From NCBI GenBank assembly GCA_008802785.1, contig VUYT01000001.1:1054001-1118000 (forward strand): a DNA stretch of 64,000 nt. The letters run 5' to 3'. A program made the position numbers and the translations under genes. Below the pieces are notes generated by a model. The model was given only the letters and a program-made list of their open reading frames with translations, searched no databases and was not told the origin of the DNA. Below, one piece after another: positions 8,429-19,742 of this stretch. The stretch is from Symmetrospora coprosmae. Taxonomy: Eukaryota > Basidiomycota > Cystobasidiomycetes > Symmetrosporaceae. Numbering within the stretch: the stretch's first letter is position 1; the number at the start of each line of letters is the position of its first letter.

Positions 8429-10574
8429 GATGTTGCTGCACTTGCGGAGATTGGGATAGGCGCGACGGGATCCCCTGAGCCTGTGCGATAGCCAAGAGGT
8501 CAGCCTGGTTCGCTCGGCGCTACAACGGAGGCTAGCTGAAGGCCACACCTGCGCGGTTTCGTATGCCCTTCAGCTGCTTGGCGACGGAACAGATGCGAAG
8601 CTCGACTCTACAGGATAGGAGGAGGCAGGCTAGATGTTGAATGTAAATAGCCGGCGGTGAAGGCGATGTGTCAGGTGGGTATGCGGGTGAGGAGTGTAGA
8701 GTGCGATCAGGATGCGAACGGAAGATGTTCTGATGAACAGAGATCACTGCCGCAGTGCGCCTCTGCAGGTGACTTAGTTAGGCGAGAGGAAGGAGCAGAG
8801 CCAAGAGCCATTCAGCGTCACTTCGGTCGACGCCAGGGGGGGCAGCGGCTGCATGCTCCGTCGCGGAGGTCCGTGCGCCCATCGTCCGGCTCAGGCCCGG
8901 AGTCGCGGTTTCAGCGACCGAGACCTCCTTTCTTCCATCCAATCGCAAATTATCCTCGCAGCATCATGAAGCGCACCACATGGACTCGCATCTAATGCTC
9001 GACCGCGTGGTAGTTGCTCTCGCCCAGTTTCTGCACCATTCGGCCTGATGCAAAGCCGGACGGTGCGGCCCGTGCCCGTGCCTGTGCCTGACGAGACTGA
9101 CCTCATTGGCCAATCCGGCGGTCCGCTGTTGTCGGTGCCGGCTGCGTGACCCAGCAACAACTGTGCATCCTCAACGAGCAGTCTCCCTTCCCGTGCTCGC
9201 GAAACATCTCACATTGGACTTGCTGGACCCCGATACTCCTCGATCGCGTGGGCGCTCACTATCTTCCCCTTGTCGCCAACGATGACTGGAAGCAGCACTT
9301 CATTGATTAGCGCAAGATTGACTGTCTTGGACGACCGCCATGATGAAGACGGATGCCCGACACGAACCGGCAGGATCCCCGGACTTTCGCGTTCTCTTCT
9401 CCGGATTCCGCTCGAGCATCTGTCGACCACCCGTGTTCCCTTACTCCCTTCGTCATGAAGCTCACTGTGTATCTGCCGCACTACATCTTCGCAGAGAGGT
9501 GCCGTGCTGCGCGTAGCAACTCCACGTCCCTTGCTCAGTCTGCGGAAAGTCTGTCCCCTCTCGGGGCAGGATTTCGGCCGCTGGAGCCGTCCAGAGTGCA
9601 GTACACAAGAGGTTCCGGACTATGAAGGAGGGACGTGACTTTCACAGCGCTCGTCTTCGCTTCGCTCGTCATCCTCTGTCTCGTCACTCTGCAGCAGCAG
9701 CTTCGCGCAAGCCTGACGACGAATCTGCGGTGCCTCTGCCTCGAGAGAGAGTCTCCACGCGGACTCTTTCGTACCTGCGCTCTGCTGAAACTGCAGTTCG
9801 AACATCTGATATGGCCGACTGCACTCGCTGGCTACGGCAGGTAGTGCCATGACATGTACAGAGGGGATGTGACGCTCTTTCGGAGACCGACGAGAAGCTA
9901 CACTGCCAAGGCCAGGAAATCGTCGAGTTGGGCGATGGGGTGTGCAAGCTGTTCCGGCGATTCAGAGGGACGCAAGGCTGAAACGCCATCGGGGTAGAGA
10001 CTGACTCAGGATACCCTGCACACTCCATCAACATTTGACAGTGGTGAAAGCGAAGCGGAGGCGAGTCAAGAAGACGACAGCAGCGCTGGGTCTGCACTCC
10101 CGGGATCTGACACACCAGAGGCAATTCGCGAATATGCCATTCTCTCAAGATGTCTGCATGCGTGCTCTGCTTGTGCGATGTGATCCCTCGTCAGCTGCTG
10201 GACGACTGGAGCACGGTGCCACTTCGTCTGTTTTCGTCTCCCCTGGCCGAAGAATGTCGGCGCCGAAGCGGGCGGGCGAGCGGCCGGGCGAGCGGCCGGG
10301 CGAGCGGGTCAGTCCGATCCGACAGGAGGTGTAGTCGCTGGTCGCCTTCACCTTCTGCTCTGCCAGACCTCTTCTCCTCTCTTCTCCCATCTCATCAACC
10401 CATAGCGTCACTTTCGATACATCCAAGCACGCTTATCGATGTCCTTCCCTCCACACTCCTTTGACGTAGCTATCGCCGTGTTGCAGTACACCGTCCAACA
10501 CCACAGCGACTACGGCCTTCGTCTCCTGTTTCCACCCCCTCTCCCAATCCACTCTCGCTCCTGCACCTGTCGAC
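8429..10574. other. Gene-poor 2.1 kb stretch
   Basis: The longest stretch without a supported gene. Short frames occur on both strands (for example 76 codons at 9620-9850 minus and 90 at 9209-9481 minus). None has homologue-like motifs, matched splice sites or an unambiguous strand. The left end should carry the promoter of the 6203-8428 gene and the right end that of the secreted-protein gene. A 12-base GC-rich tandem repeat lies at about 10273-10307. Confidence 0.5.
10273..10307. repeat. GC-rich 12-base tandem repeat, about three units
   Basis: The unit cgggcgagcggc repeats nearly perfectly three times, about 270 bases upstream of the ATG of the secreted-protein gene. Confidence 0.75.
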
Positions 10575-11457
10575 ATGCTGGGATCCTTCAAGCTGCTCAC
10601 CGCGGCTGCGTTGACTGCAGCCTCGCTCCGGACCGCCTTCGCTTACCAGGTAGTGGCTGGTCCGCCGTGCGAGGGCAGAGGGATGTGTTCGTACAGGTGA
10701 GACGACGGTCAGAAACGCGCTCTAGCACAATCGCAGCCTGACCGCGATGGTACACTCAGCGGCTACACCGACGGTGGGCAGCCTATCATCGTGACGGGCA
10801 ACTGCAGTCCTTCAGGTTACTGCGGAGATGCAGGTGCTGCATGTACCTCCGACGACCAGTGTGAGTAGGCGGTCATTCTTCTCGGACGCCATCTAGGCCA
10901 GCGGTCTAATCGCACTCTCCTACATCCTACATCCCACGCTCCCCTCTGCTCTGATACACCCGTCTCCGAATGTACAGGCTACGACTATTGTGGCACTGGT
11001 GCTCCAGCAGGACAGGCCGTCTGCGGCGGTCTCGGCGCGTGAGTCATGTCCTCAATTGAACCCCTCTCGCTCCCTGCGGACAGCTGAGGGGTATCCCCGT
11101 TTCCCTGCGCTTCTTCCCTGCCATTTTGACAGAACTTGTGACAGCCAAAACCCATACGCCCACAACGCTTTCGCGGTCACTTGCTACACTCCGGGCTTTG
11201 TGTGCTCCGCCGACGGGATGGCTGGGACCTGCCTGCGCGCCGCGTCGCCTGGCGCACGAGCAAGGGCCCGCCGAGCAGACACGTCGATGAACGGAGACAT
11301 GGCGGCCGAGAAGCTCGCCCACCAGCGTCTCGCCAGGAACAACGTGAAAGCGTCCGACCTTCGCGAGCGGGCTGCTGCCGCTATACTGCGCAGGCGGCCC
11401 ACTACCGCTGGAACTGCAGCGCAGGACCCGACGCACGTGCAGGCCCGAGCACCCTGA
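10575..11457 (+). CDS. Small secreted Cys-containing protein, four exons
   Basis: Exons 10575-10696, 10760-10860, 10978-11038 and 11133-11457 join in phase to 609 bases, 202 residues. The introns are 63, 117 and 94 bases with gtgag donors and cag acceptors. The N-terminus (MLGSFKLLTAAALTAASLRT, then AFAYQ) is a clear signal peptide. The first half of the mature part is Gly/Cys-rich with regularly placed cysteines (PPCEGRGMCSYSGYTDGG, GNCSPSGYCGDAGAAC, YDYCGTG, AVCGG, TCDSQ, TCYTPGFVCS, TCLR). The second half is Arg/Ala-rich without cysteines and contains paired basic residues that a Kex2-type protease could cut. No domain recognised. A candidate extracellular or effector-like protein; the role is inference. 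Because the introns split the frame, the gene is easily missed. Confidence 0.75.
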
Positions 11458-12447
11458 GCTTGCTTGCTTATTCGAGTTCATCTGCCGCCTTCGCCGTCAC
11501 GTCTGGCTTCTTTCACGCGCTTCTTCTCTTCTTTCGGGCACCATGGCTAGGATCGCTGTTATACTCGATAGATGCGGCTGCCGTGTCACCTTCGCTTGAT
11601 TAGCAATCATCCTAATCCCCTCGCATTGGGTCAAACCAGTATGCTGTCCACCACGACAGGTGCATCAGTGCTTGGATGGTGTTCGTGTCTGAGGCGAGGG
11701 ACTCCAAGGACACGGTGGGTGCAGGCGGCACTTGCGCATGTGGTGCCTGGCATGCACCGGTCCCAGAGCAGCACGAGCCCGTGCCCTTGAGAGCGGCATA
11801 AGCTGCTGGATAACAGGCCGAGTCGGTATCTGGAGTACCGGTAGCAGCTCTGTCACAGCCCGCGGGTCCTCGTAAGCTGACGCACTGCCGTTGCCGTGCC
11901 TGAATTGTGCCTGACCAGCCCTCGGTCACGTGCTCCGCTGGCCGCATCAGGCAGGAAGCTGGCGATAGATAGCGTGGCAGGCCGAGCTTGGAGTGGAGTC
12001 GCAGAAGGCCCAGGCTGATTGCAATGTATATTCGAGACTGCTTGCTTGCTGTGGTCGGGGTGCGGTGGTGGGTGCCTATGCCAGATAGGCTCTAATTGAC
12101 TTCTAAGCGTTTTTGCAAAGGTCTCGTCCAGCAAAGGCCAGAGACCCTCCTCGCCCGGCAACAGCCTGGACTCCCGACGAAACACACATTTTCCTTCTTT
12201 TCAGGTGCAAGCTCGGCCCTGCATCTGTCCTTCGTACAGACTCGTACCACCACCATCGCCATCGCCGTCGCCTTCTCTTCGTCGTCTTCGCGCTGCAACC
12301 TGCTTTAATGACTGGTTGATCTCCTGCATCCACCATTGTCGAGGAGCGAAGCGAGCCTCCCTGCACCTACAGAGGTCGGCAACCCCAGCAGCAGCGGGCA
12401 CAGCGTCATCGTGATTCACAGTCTGCGCACAGCAGCTCACGCCCATC
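11458..12447. other. Intergenic region upstream of the Ser-rich orphan
   Basis: About 1 kb between the secreted-protein gene and the next ATG, both on the plus strand. Frames on both strands are short and mutually overlapping with no family signal. It probably holds a terminator and the promoter and leader of the next gene. Confidence 0.5.
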
Positions 12448-14919
12448 ATGCCAGGCTGCGCATCAGCTGTCTCCACTACCTGCAGCGGCCTTCCTGCCTC
12501 AAGCGCGACCCTGCCCATTGTCAACCCTACGCCCATGCACCAGTTCCCTCGGCCCAAGCACAACAAGCTGGCAATGTCGACGAGTGCCATTGCAAGTAGC
12601 AGCACATCGTCCCACCCGCTGCTGCACAAGCGCTCTTCCGAGAGCTTCTTTGCAAAGCTGTCCCCATTCGGGCATCACCATGCAAGCTCCGGCGGGTCGC
12701 ACTCGCGGAAATCCTCGCAGGAGGACAAGCCAAACGCGCCGTCGGTCTTTACACCCCTCGAATGGTCATGCAGAGGAGACACACCAGCAGGACTGCTGGA
12801 CGACGTTGACATCGATGCTCTTCTGCGACGCGACGAGGTGAGCAGTTCCCCCACCCTTGTCGCTGCCCGGCGAAGGAGGTCCTCGATCACTCAACTGGCG
12901 TCTCGCCGGCCGGGCCGGATCCGAGGCCGCCTGCTCTGTGCCTGATTGAGCATGAGCGAGCAGAGCGAAAGAGCTGAGACCAACACGTCGCTTCTGCACA
13001 CGACACAGACTAGTGCAAGCACTCGCATGATGCAACCCGCATCAGGACGCACACCATCCCTGACCCACTCACGAGCTTCATCGTCCGACTCGAATCTCTC
13101 GTCCGCATCGTCCGCCCCTTCGTCGTATCTGGCTTCGCTCGATAGCAAGCCGCTGCCTGCTCTGCCGGAGGGCGTCAGTCCTGACCTCAGCATCCGCACA
13201 GCCGCTGCTGCTAGCGGGCGCACGCACGGCAGCAAGGGGACGATCCGACCCTACTCTGTGGCGGTCCTGGACTCTATCGACGAGCTGGCCACGTCTTGGG
13301 CATTATCCTCGAGACAGGGGTCGTCCTCACCTTCGCTCTCCGGCATCAACGCCTTCAGCGTATCTCTTCCCGCATCGAGCCAACAGCAGACGAGCTGCTC
13401 GTTCCCACATCTCGACCTCGCAGTCCCGCCTGCGACCGCCTCTTCATTCGCCAACAGTCCCCATCCACGGCCCGTATCGTCCGGCTCCTCGCCCAGCATC
13501 GCATCTACGGCGACACCTCGCCGGCCAGGCAGCCAATGGACAGCTTTCAGCGGTGCCTCGCCAAAGACCGTTTGGACGCCGCGCGACTCGACCTGCTTCA
13601 CCCCAGGATGCCTGTCCGTCACAGAGGATGAGAGCATGCTCGGTGGCAACAGCCCATTTGCACTAGAGAGCACACTCGCTCGCCAGGAGCTCCTCGCGAG
13701 CATACGCGATACGTCCAAGATTGCCCTGTCAGGCATCTACGATGGCGATAGAAGCTCTGCCATGCTCGTCAGCGGCATCCTGCCAGAGTCCGACGATACC
13801 TTCCTCTTGCCGCGCAGGGGCTCCCGCAAAGGGGATCTTCAGCAAGGCAAGGAAACTCGGAAAGTCGGCGAGAGGAAGGCATCGACAGGGTCCGTCTCGA
13901 ATGCGCTCTGGCCGGTTCTCTTCGCCGAGCTCAATATCGATACACCACAATGCGAAGGCTGGGAGAATGTCGGGGACGACAAAGAAGAGCCGATGGAAGG
14001 AACACCGGAGGCGACACCTGACGAGGATCTGTCGGACTCGGCATCGTCTGCCGGGAGTTACATCACTCCTCTCGATGACATTGTTGAGGAGGACTCCCCG
14101 GACTTGCCCATGCCGGCTGTCAACAGCGTACGACGTGCAACCATCAACAAGCACGCCAACCGTCTCTCTCTCTCTGGTGGAGGCTGGCGCGGATGGCGAA
14201 CCACATCGTCGCAGCCGTCTACCCCAGCCGACGAGCTGCCGCCAGCTCTCGCTAGCCAGAGCTCGACCGGAGCCTCGGCGGCCAGCAGCGGTCCGACTGA
14301 CTACTTCGGCAGTGTCCTGCTCGGCAGGCTCAACAGCATCACCGAGGCTATCAGCCCGGAAGCAGACAGCCCGCCCGTCCAAGCGAAACACGTCCCAATA
14401 CCCCTCGTTCTGCTTGACTTGCCCAGCCCTCCATCGAAGCGAAATGCTCAGGCAGCAGAGCCCGTCAGCAGGTCGGCCTCGCCACTTCCGAAGCTCTCGC
14501 CCGAATTCAGCTTCGGTCGACGCACCCCATCGCCGGCTCCGTCCGAGCAGATCGCCGCGCACCTGTTCCAGCCTAACTCGGCCCAGCCCGTGCAAGAGCT
14601 AGGCGACGAGCAGGAGAAGCGGGTCCCCACACCTGTGACTAGGAGGTTCTCCAAGGAGCTTCCGCCATCAGCTCTGCCTGTACCGGGAATTCGACGCGTG
14701 CGCGCTGCGTCCGCCGACTACATGGCAGCACAGGGCCGCACACGCCCGAGCGCGCCAGCGGGATCAGTACAGCAGACGAGCGGTGTCGCAGCGCACCGCA
14801 GTAGACTGGCGCAGAGGAAGCAGGCGGGCAGCGGGCCGCGCCTGCAGGCGCGCAGCTTTGACGCGGAGGAGCTGAACCTGCTGCGTAACATGGGCAGGCC
14901 CAAATACGGATGGGTCTAA
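12448..14919 (+). CDS. Ser/Pro-rich hypothetical protein, two exons
   Basis: Exons 12448-12837 and 12964-14919 join in phase 0 to 781 residues. The intron has donor gtgagc and acceptor gagcag with a ctgat branch-like site about 25 bases before it. The protein is mostly low complexity (Ser, Pro, Ala). Less biased islands are FTPLEWSCRGD followed by DDVDIDALLRRDE at the end of exon 1, FTPGCLSVTEDES, and the very C-terminus LLRNMGRPKYGWV; such islands are often binding motifs in fungal scaffold or signalling proteins. Many Ser-Pro and Arg-x-x-Ser sites suggest phosphorylation. No catalytic domain or membrane segment seen. MHQFPRPK, at codon 30, could be the true start. Not recognised. Confidence 0.75.
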
Positions 14920-15265
14920 GACGTCAGCACATCGTTTTCAGTCATGTAGCATCCATGGCATCGGATTCAGAGTGTCTGTAAGACCGTTAATCCAGCATGT
15001 ATGTAGATTTATCAAGCACATGCCTTCGCTATCCGGTGTAGTATACGCAATCTCCATTCATTGGCATCTTCGAAGGCGGAGAGTGTTCTCTTACGATGAC
15101 TCGTATATCAGGTCACAACAACAACAAGTAGGTGAGCTGAGACATGACTTGGACACTGTTGTGCCCCGTCACCACCTCTACATCGCCGCCGCACGACTTT
15201 CATGCCACTTTCAACGCCGCCTATAACGCCATAGTCAGAGCGTTGAGGTACGGCACGATTGCTGT
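14920..15265. other. Convergent 3' spacer
   Basis: About 345 bases between two genes that end toward each other (Ser-rich orphan, plus; ESS2, minus). It holds both 3' UTRs and terminators. No other signal seen. Confidence 0.6.
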
Positions 15266-17476
15266 TCAAGACGCTGTCCGCAACGGGCTAGCGTCCCACT
15301 TCTGGCGCTTGAACTTGTCCATAGCCATCCTCTCCCGCTCCCTGTCCTGCTGGCTCGTCAGCGCGGCCGCCGACCTCTTGCTACCGGACGTCTTGCTTGA
15401 TGCACCCGGCGAAGCAGCGAACGGGCTCGCCTCGCTCGCTGCGCGAGAGCTGCGCGACGTCTTGCCGAGCAGCGTTCTCGCCGCCGGACTCAGGAAAGTG
15501 TCCCTCCCTATCCGGTCATCCGCTACACGCGCCACTGAGGCTGGTGTCCCGGAAGAAGCGGCGGCCGCGCGGCGCAAGCCCAGGCCCGAGCTGGACAGGC
15601 TTAGCCCTTGCCGCTGCTGTAGCGAGCGCGTCGCCTTGCCCGCCATCTTGTGCGCGATTGCCTCGCGTCGGGGTGTGTCTGGGATACGGAAGGCGCCCTG
15701 CGTCAAGGCGGCGTCTGCCGCTCGGGTCATTTGCGTCGACGGGGCTGATGAGGAGGTGGAATGGGCCAGCGAGCCAGCCTCCGAAGGCGTGCCGGGCTCG
15801 CGAAGAGCAATAGGGGTGGAGGCAAGCGTGCCGAACGTCATCAAGGACTTCAAGCCCGACTCGCCAAGCACAGAGGCTGTAGGAGAGGGCATGGCGTCGA
15901 CGAAAGAGTAGCCCTGGACCTTGGGTGTCCACGAGCCGTCGCTTCGGCCGGGGTCTACAAGAGTAAAGCGTTTCAGACTCCGGTTCTCGATCTACCTAGG
16001 CGGGATCAGACGAGACCTACAGGGCGTGCCGTTGATGGCGGCTGCAATGTTTGAGTGGCTCGGAGAGCTCGGCACGGCGATCCCAGCTTTGCGAGCTGCA
16101 TTCTCAAGTTCGCCTTGCGAGAACAGGCGCGTATTGGCGTATCTGATGCCCTTGGGCTCGGTGATCCCCATGCCATCGACAGGACTCGCCGCGCTACCAG
16201 AGCCGGAAGCTCTGCCGGTGCTGGCGGGATGCATGACGTTCGAGCGCGTGAGCTGGTGCGTTGCGACCTCGTGGATAGGAATGTTGGCGTCGGGTGGGAA
16301 CATGAAGTTGTTCCGCGCGGTCAAAGGCCAGCCCTGCACGTTACCGACCTCGGCTCGTGTCTGCGTAACCTCGTCTGGCTGCGCACCAGCTGAAGCGGAG
16401 GCTTCTGGTGGTCGTGCAGCCAGCTGCAGCTCAGCCTCGCGTTCTGCTTTGGTCTGAGCTGGCGTGTCGGTGGCATCTGTCCTTTCCTCGTTCTTGCCTC
16501 CCTCGATGAGCAGGGCGCTCTCCTTCGGCGGCGCGGCGAGGAGCCGCCGCTTTGCGAATTCCAGACTTTCCTTGTCTCCTGGGAGCGATGTCCTTCCCTC
16601 GATGAGCAGCCTCTCGCCCGGACGGCCAGCTCCGAGCCCCTCAATCATCCTGACTTCGCCGTCCCCCTCTGCGACCCGTCTCGCCAGCTCGACCAGCTTC
16701 TGCCTGGCGGCGTGCGCCCGCCGCGCCTTGTCGTTCGCTTTGTCCTCGGCTGCATACGCCCAGCTGTACTTTTGGCGCCGCGCAGCATTGTCCGCTGCGA
16801 CGATGGTGGCGAACGAGGCGTTATCCTCGCTCGTGTACTGCGCTTGGAAGTCGTCCAGAGAGAGGGCCGGATTGTACCGCGGGGCTTGAACAGCGGACTC
16901 TGCGTCGTCATGGCCCTCGTCGTCCCGTACGAGCGGCGTCTCGTCGAAGGTGCCGCCCATTGCCGTCCGAGGCGTCTCTGCCGACATGCGCAGGCGTTCC
17001 TGCTCTTCCAGCGTGCGTTTCCGGTCCGAGGCGTTGGACTGCGCCCGTGCCTTCCATCTCGGCGTCTCTGCCTCTCCTTCCGTGTCCATCCAGTCCTGCA
17101 CACGCCTGACGCTCTGCTCGACAACGTCTGGGTCCTTGCTCGACAGACCGCGCCTGAAGGCCGTCTCTACGTCACGCCTCGTCGAGCTTTGACCTCTGCT
17201 CGTGCTGGGCGTTCCTCCCACACGCGACTCCGACTGCGCTCGCGCCTGCTGCGCATCGTACCGCTCGTAGCGCTCGCTGAGCATGGGAAAGAAGTCCCGG
17301 GCGATGATGCGCTCGAGCGCCTCGAGGTACTCGTCCTCGCTGAGCACGGCCTGCCGGTTCAGCGAGACGGGCAACGCAGCCGCCGAGGTGTGCTTGATGA
17401 GCTGCTGCTGCTGTTTCGTGAGCGCAACAGCTCTTGCTCGTGTCCGTGGCGTCGCTGGCTCGCTGGGCGTCGCCAT
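15266..17476 (-). CDS. ESS2: Splicing factor ESS-2 / DGCR14 / Bis1 family protein
   Basis: Exons 17476-16021 and 15954-15266 (66-base intron, donor gtaggt, acceptor ttgtag) give 714 residues. The ATG at 17476 (MATPSEPATPRTR) is chosen; the frame continues upstream without family signal. Family landmarks in order: LSEDEYLEALERIIARDFFP near the N-terminus, ALSLDDFQAQYTSEDNASF in the middle, NNFMFPPDANIP, IRYANTRLF, and after the intron WTPKVQGYSFVDAMPSP with LMTFGTLASTPI and LSPAAR. These match the Es2 family, a nuclear protein that associates with spliceosomal complexes. The intron falls between IRYANTRLF and VQGYSFV, so an unspliced reading would lose the conserved C-terminal part. The protein is longer than usual because of Ser/Ala-rich linkers. 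Confidence 0.9.
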
Positions 17477-17743
17477 CGTGTGCTGTGGCTTGCGCAGTGC
17501 GAGCGGAGTCAAGGGGAGAGGAGCAGAGTCAATCAGCGGTTGTCCACTGACAGCACAACGAGAAAGCACAGCAACGTCACTATACGTCGATGCGTGCTGA
17601 TCAGGTAGAGTCGGGATGCCTGCACGCTCAGGCCCGGCAGTCGCGAATCGACATGAATCCGTAAGGCCTTTGGTGGCAAATCGCGAACCCGTGCTCCAAG
17701 CTACAACAACATTCGGCGCGTTGCAGGTTTCCGCCTGCATCGC

Positions 17744-19493
17744 TCAAGGGACGAGATCCGACCCGCTACCCGCCCCAGGCATAGCCTTCTCCCCCGCCGC
17801 TCGCGCGCATGCCTCTGTCAGATCCCTGATGCCAACCTCGCTCCCTTCGCCCAGCCTCCTCAGGATCTTGTCGGTGACCGCCTTGGTCCGCTGTGTCATG
17901 TACCTCCCTGCGCCCTGCTCCCATCCTCTTCGGCCTTCCCGTCGCTTGTGCCCCGGGATGGCCAGCAGATCGCTGGCGGGTTGCACAGGGCGACTTGTGC
18001 CAGCCGGGGGGACCACAGCGCTCCGCACGAGCTCTTGCGTCAGGATACCTGACGATGTCACAGAGAGGGCGGGGTCAGACGCGCATGCTGAAACGGCATG
18101 CACTCATTGCGACCCAGGCAGCTCACCCAAAGTTATCAAGGCACTACCATCCAAAGCCTGGATCATGCTTGGTATCGCCGCGCCGGTGAGCGGGTCTTTC
18201 GGATGCGCAGCTGTACTCATTAGTCCCCGCTCCGTGTAGAGGGTGCCAGCACGACTTTGCAGCATCTTTAGAAGGTCCGACTCGGGAAATCCTGTGCAGA
18301 TCATGATTGGGTCAGCTGCCTGATCTTGCACAGGTGCTTGCTTGGAATATATGGCACCGACCTTCGGGAAGAGATAGATTGTCTCCATCCTCGGGATCTT
18401 CTTGCGCTCCCAAGTCGCTCTTCACCGAACCGTAGACTAGCTGCTCGTCAATTGCCAGGCGTACTTCAATGTCCGGGTCTTTCCGCCGCCTCCCTTGCCG
18501 GAGCGTATCCTCCTGCCCATCCTCCGAGGACTGGTAGTCTGGTTGCGATGCATCATTCTCGCTATCACTCGAGCCGTCGTCTCCTCGCTCTTGAAGGTCG
18601 TCAACAGTATTGGCATTCTCTGGGTCCGCATCTTCCAGCAGGGACGGATCTATATCCAGGTCGATGCGACCTTTGCCTTTGCCCTTGCTCTCTAACCGAG
18701 CCTGCTTCCTCTCGCGCTTCTCCTCTCTCCTCCTTTGCTTCTTCTTCTCCTTCCTCTCCTTGGTGGTGTATGCAGAGTCTCTCCGCCGTTTCGCTCGGCG
18801 AAGCAGCATGCCCTCATGACTCTTGAAGATCTGCGCGGGGCTCGCTGCCCCTGGAACGAGCAGCTCCATATCGCGGCCGGCGTACTTCGGGTAGCGCGTC
18901 ACTTCAAAGACGGAGCCAAAGTCGAAGCGGTTGGCCACGGCAGACGCGGTGGCCTCCCGCTCGTCCTGCTCGTCATCTTCCTCCTCCTCGTCGTCGCCGA
19001 GAGCGCTCGTGAGAACGGCACATCGGACTCTGACCTCCTTCCTGCACTTGCTCCGGACGAATGGACACTCCTTGATGATGTGCCTCAGGAGGCTGTCGAC
19101 CCTGACGCGCATCCAGACGGCATCGTTGCGCTGCGGTGGATCCGCTCCGGCGGCCGATGTGGACGCGACGGGCACGTCGGGGTCCACATGCCCGGCCGGG
19201 ACGGGTGCAGGCACCGAGGGATAGAAGAACTCTATGCGCCCCTTTGCGATGCCCTCGAGCACTGCAGCGGGGGCGTTCTGCCCCTGTCCGTACTTCTCCC
19301 GCGCGGACCGGACGGCGACGACCTCGCTTTTCAGGCATGAGTTGCAATAGTAGCGGGGCACGGCTGTGCCTGCGCCATACGTGTAGGCTGTCCCAGAGAC
19401 GGTGAAGTACGAGTAGAGGCAGTCGAGAGCTGCCGCGTAGTCTGCGGGAGGTGGGACCTGTGCTTGTTCGGTGGTCACTCGCGAGGATGACAT
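17744..19493 (-). CDS. Hypothetical protein with Cys pairs and a basic/acidic middle, three exons
   Basis: Exons 19493-18362, 18315-18127 and 18087-17744 (introns of 46 and 39 bases) join in phase to 554 residues. The N-terminal third has YAAALDCLYSYFTVSG, a CNSC pair (RYYCNSCLKSE) and a later CPFVRSKC, so a small metal site is possible. The middle is strongly acidic (DDEEEEDDEQDE), then Lys/Arg-rich (KERKEKKKQRRREEKRERK), consistent with a nuclear or nucleolar protein. The C-terminal exons carry ADPIMICTGFPESDLLKML and TQRTKAVTDKILRRLGEG. I do not recognise a family. It is divergent from RRP43 with about 250 bases between the ATGs. Confidence 0.7.
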
Positions 19494-19678
19494 GCTCAAT
19501 CCAAGGTCGAGTGGAACAATGGCTTCGCGCTGGAAGCAGGGCGAGCGCGTCTCATGAACACATCGTTCTACTGCTGCTCCCTGCGGTGATGATGCTCATG
19601 CTGCTGCTGCTGCACCTGATGCGGTGTCGTTGTCGCGCTGCGAGTTGAGCAGACGTCAACGTCGAGAAGGAGTGACGA

Positions 19679-19699
19679 GCTGCTGCTGCTGCTGCTGCT
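19679..19699. repeat. (GCT)7 microsatellite in a divergent promoter
   Basis: Seven GCT units lie in the roughly 250 bases between the orphan at 17744-19493 (minus) and RRP43 (plus). A second, interrupted CTG run sits about 70 bases before. They are outside both proposed coding regions. Confidence 0.85.
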
Positions 19700-19742
19700 T
19701 GCCCTCGGAGCAACCGTCAGGCCTCATCGTCAGCATAACACC

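Noticed and set aside
8429-8548. Upstream extension of the first F-box gene to 8548
   Set aside because: The extension begins with GTG, not ATG, and is Arg-rich. The ATG at 8428 gives a normal disordered N-terminus.
9209-9850. Minus-strand frames of 76 and 90 codons in the gene-poor gap
   Set aside because: The acidic tail of one looks protein-like, but the opposite strand is equally open, and no matching exon, motif or start was found.
13729-14595. Long frames on both strands inside the Ser-rich orphan
   Set aside because: They overlap the longer plus-strand frame, have Arg/Ser-biased composition and no splice or start support.
17477-17740. Upstream extension of ESS2 to 17740
   Set aside because: The ATG at 17476 gives a family-like start; the 88 extra codons have no family similarity and would fill the whole spacer.
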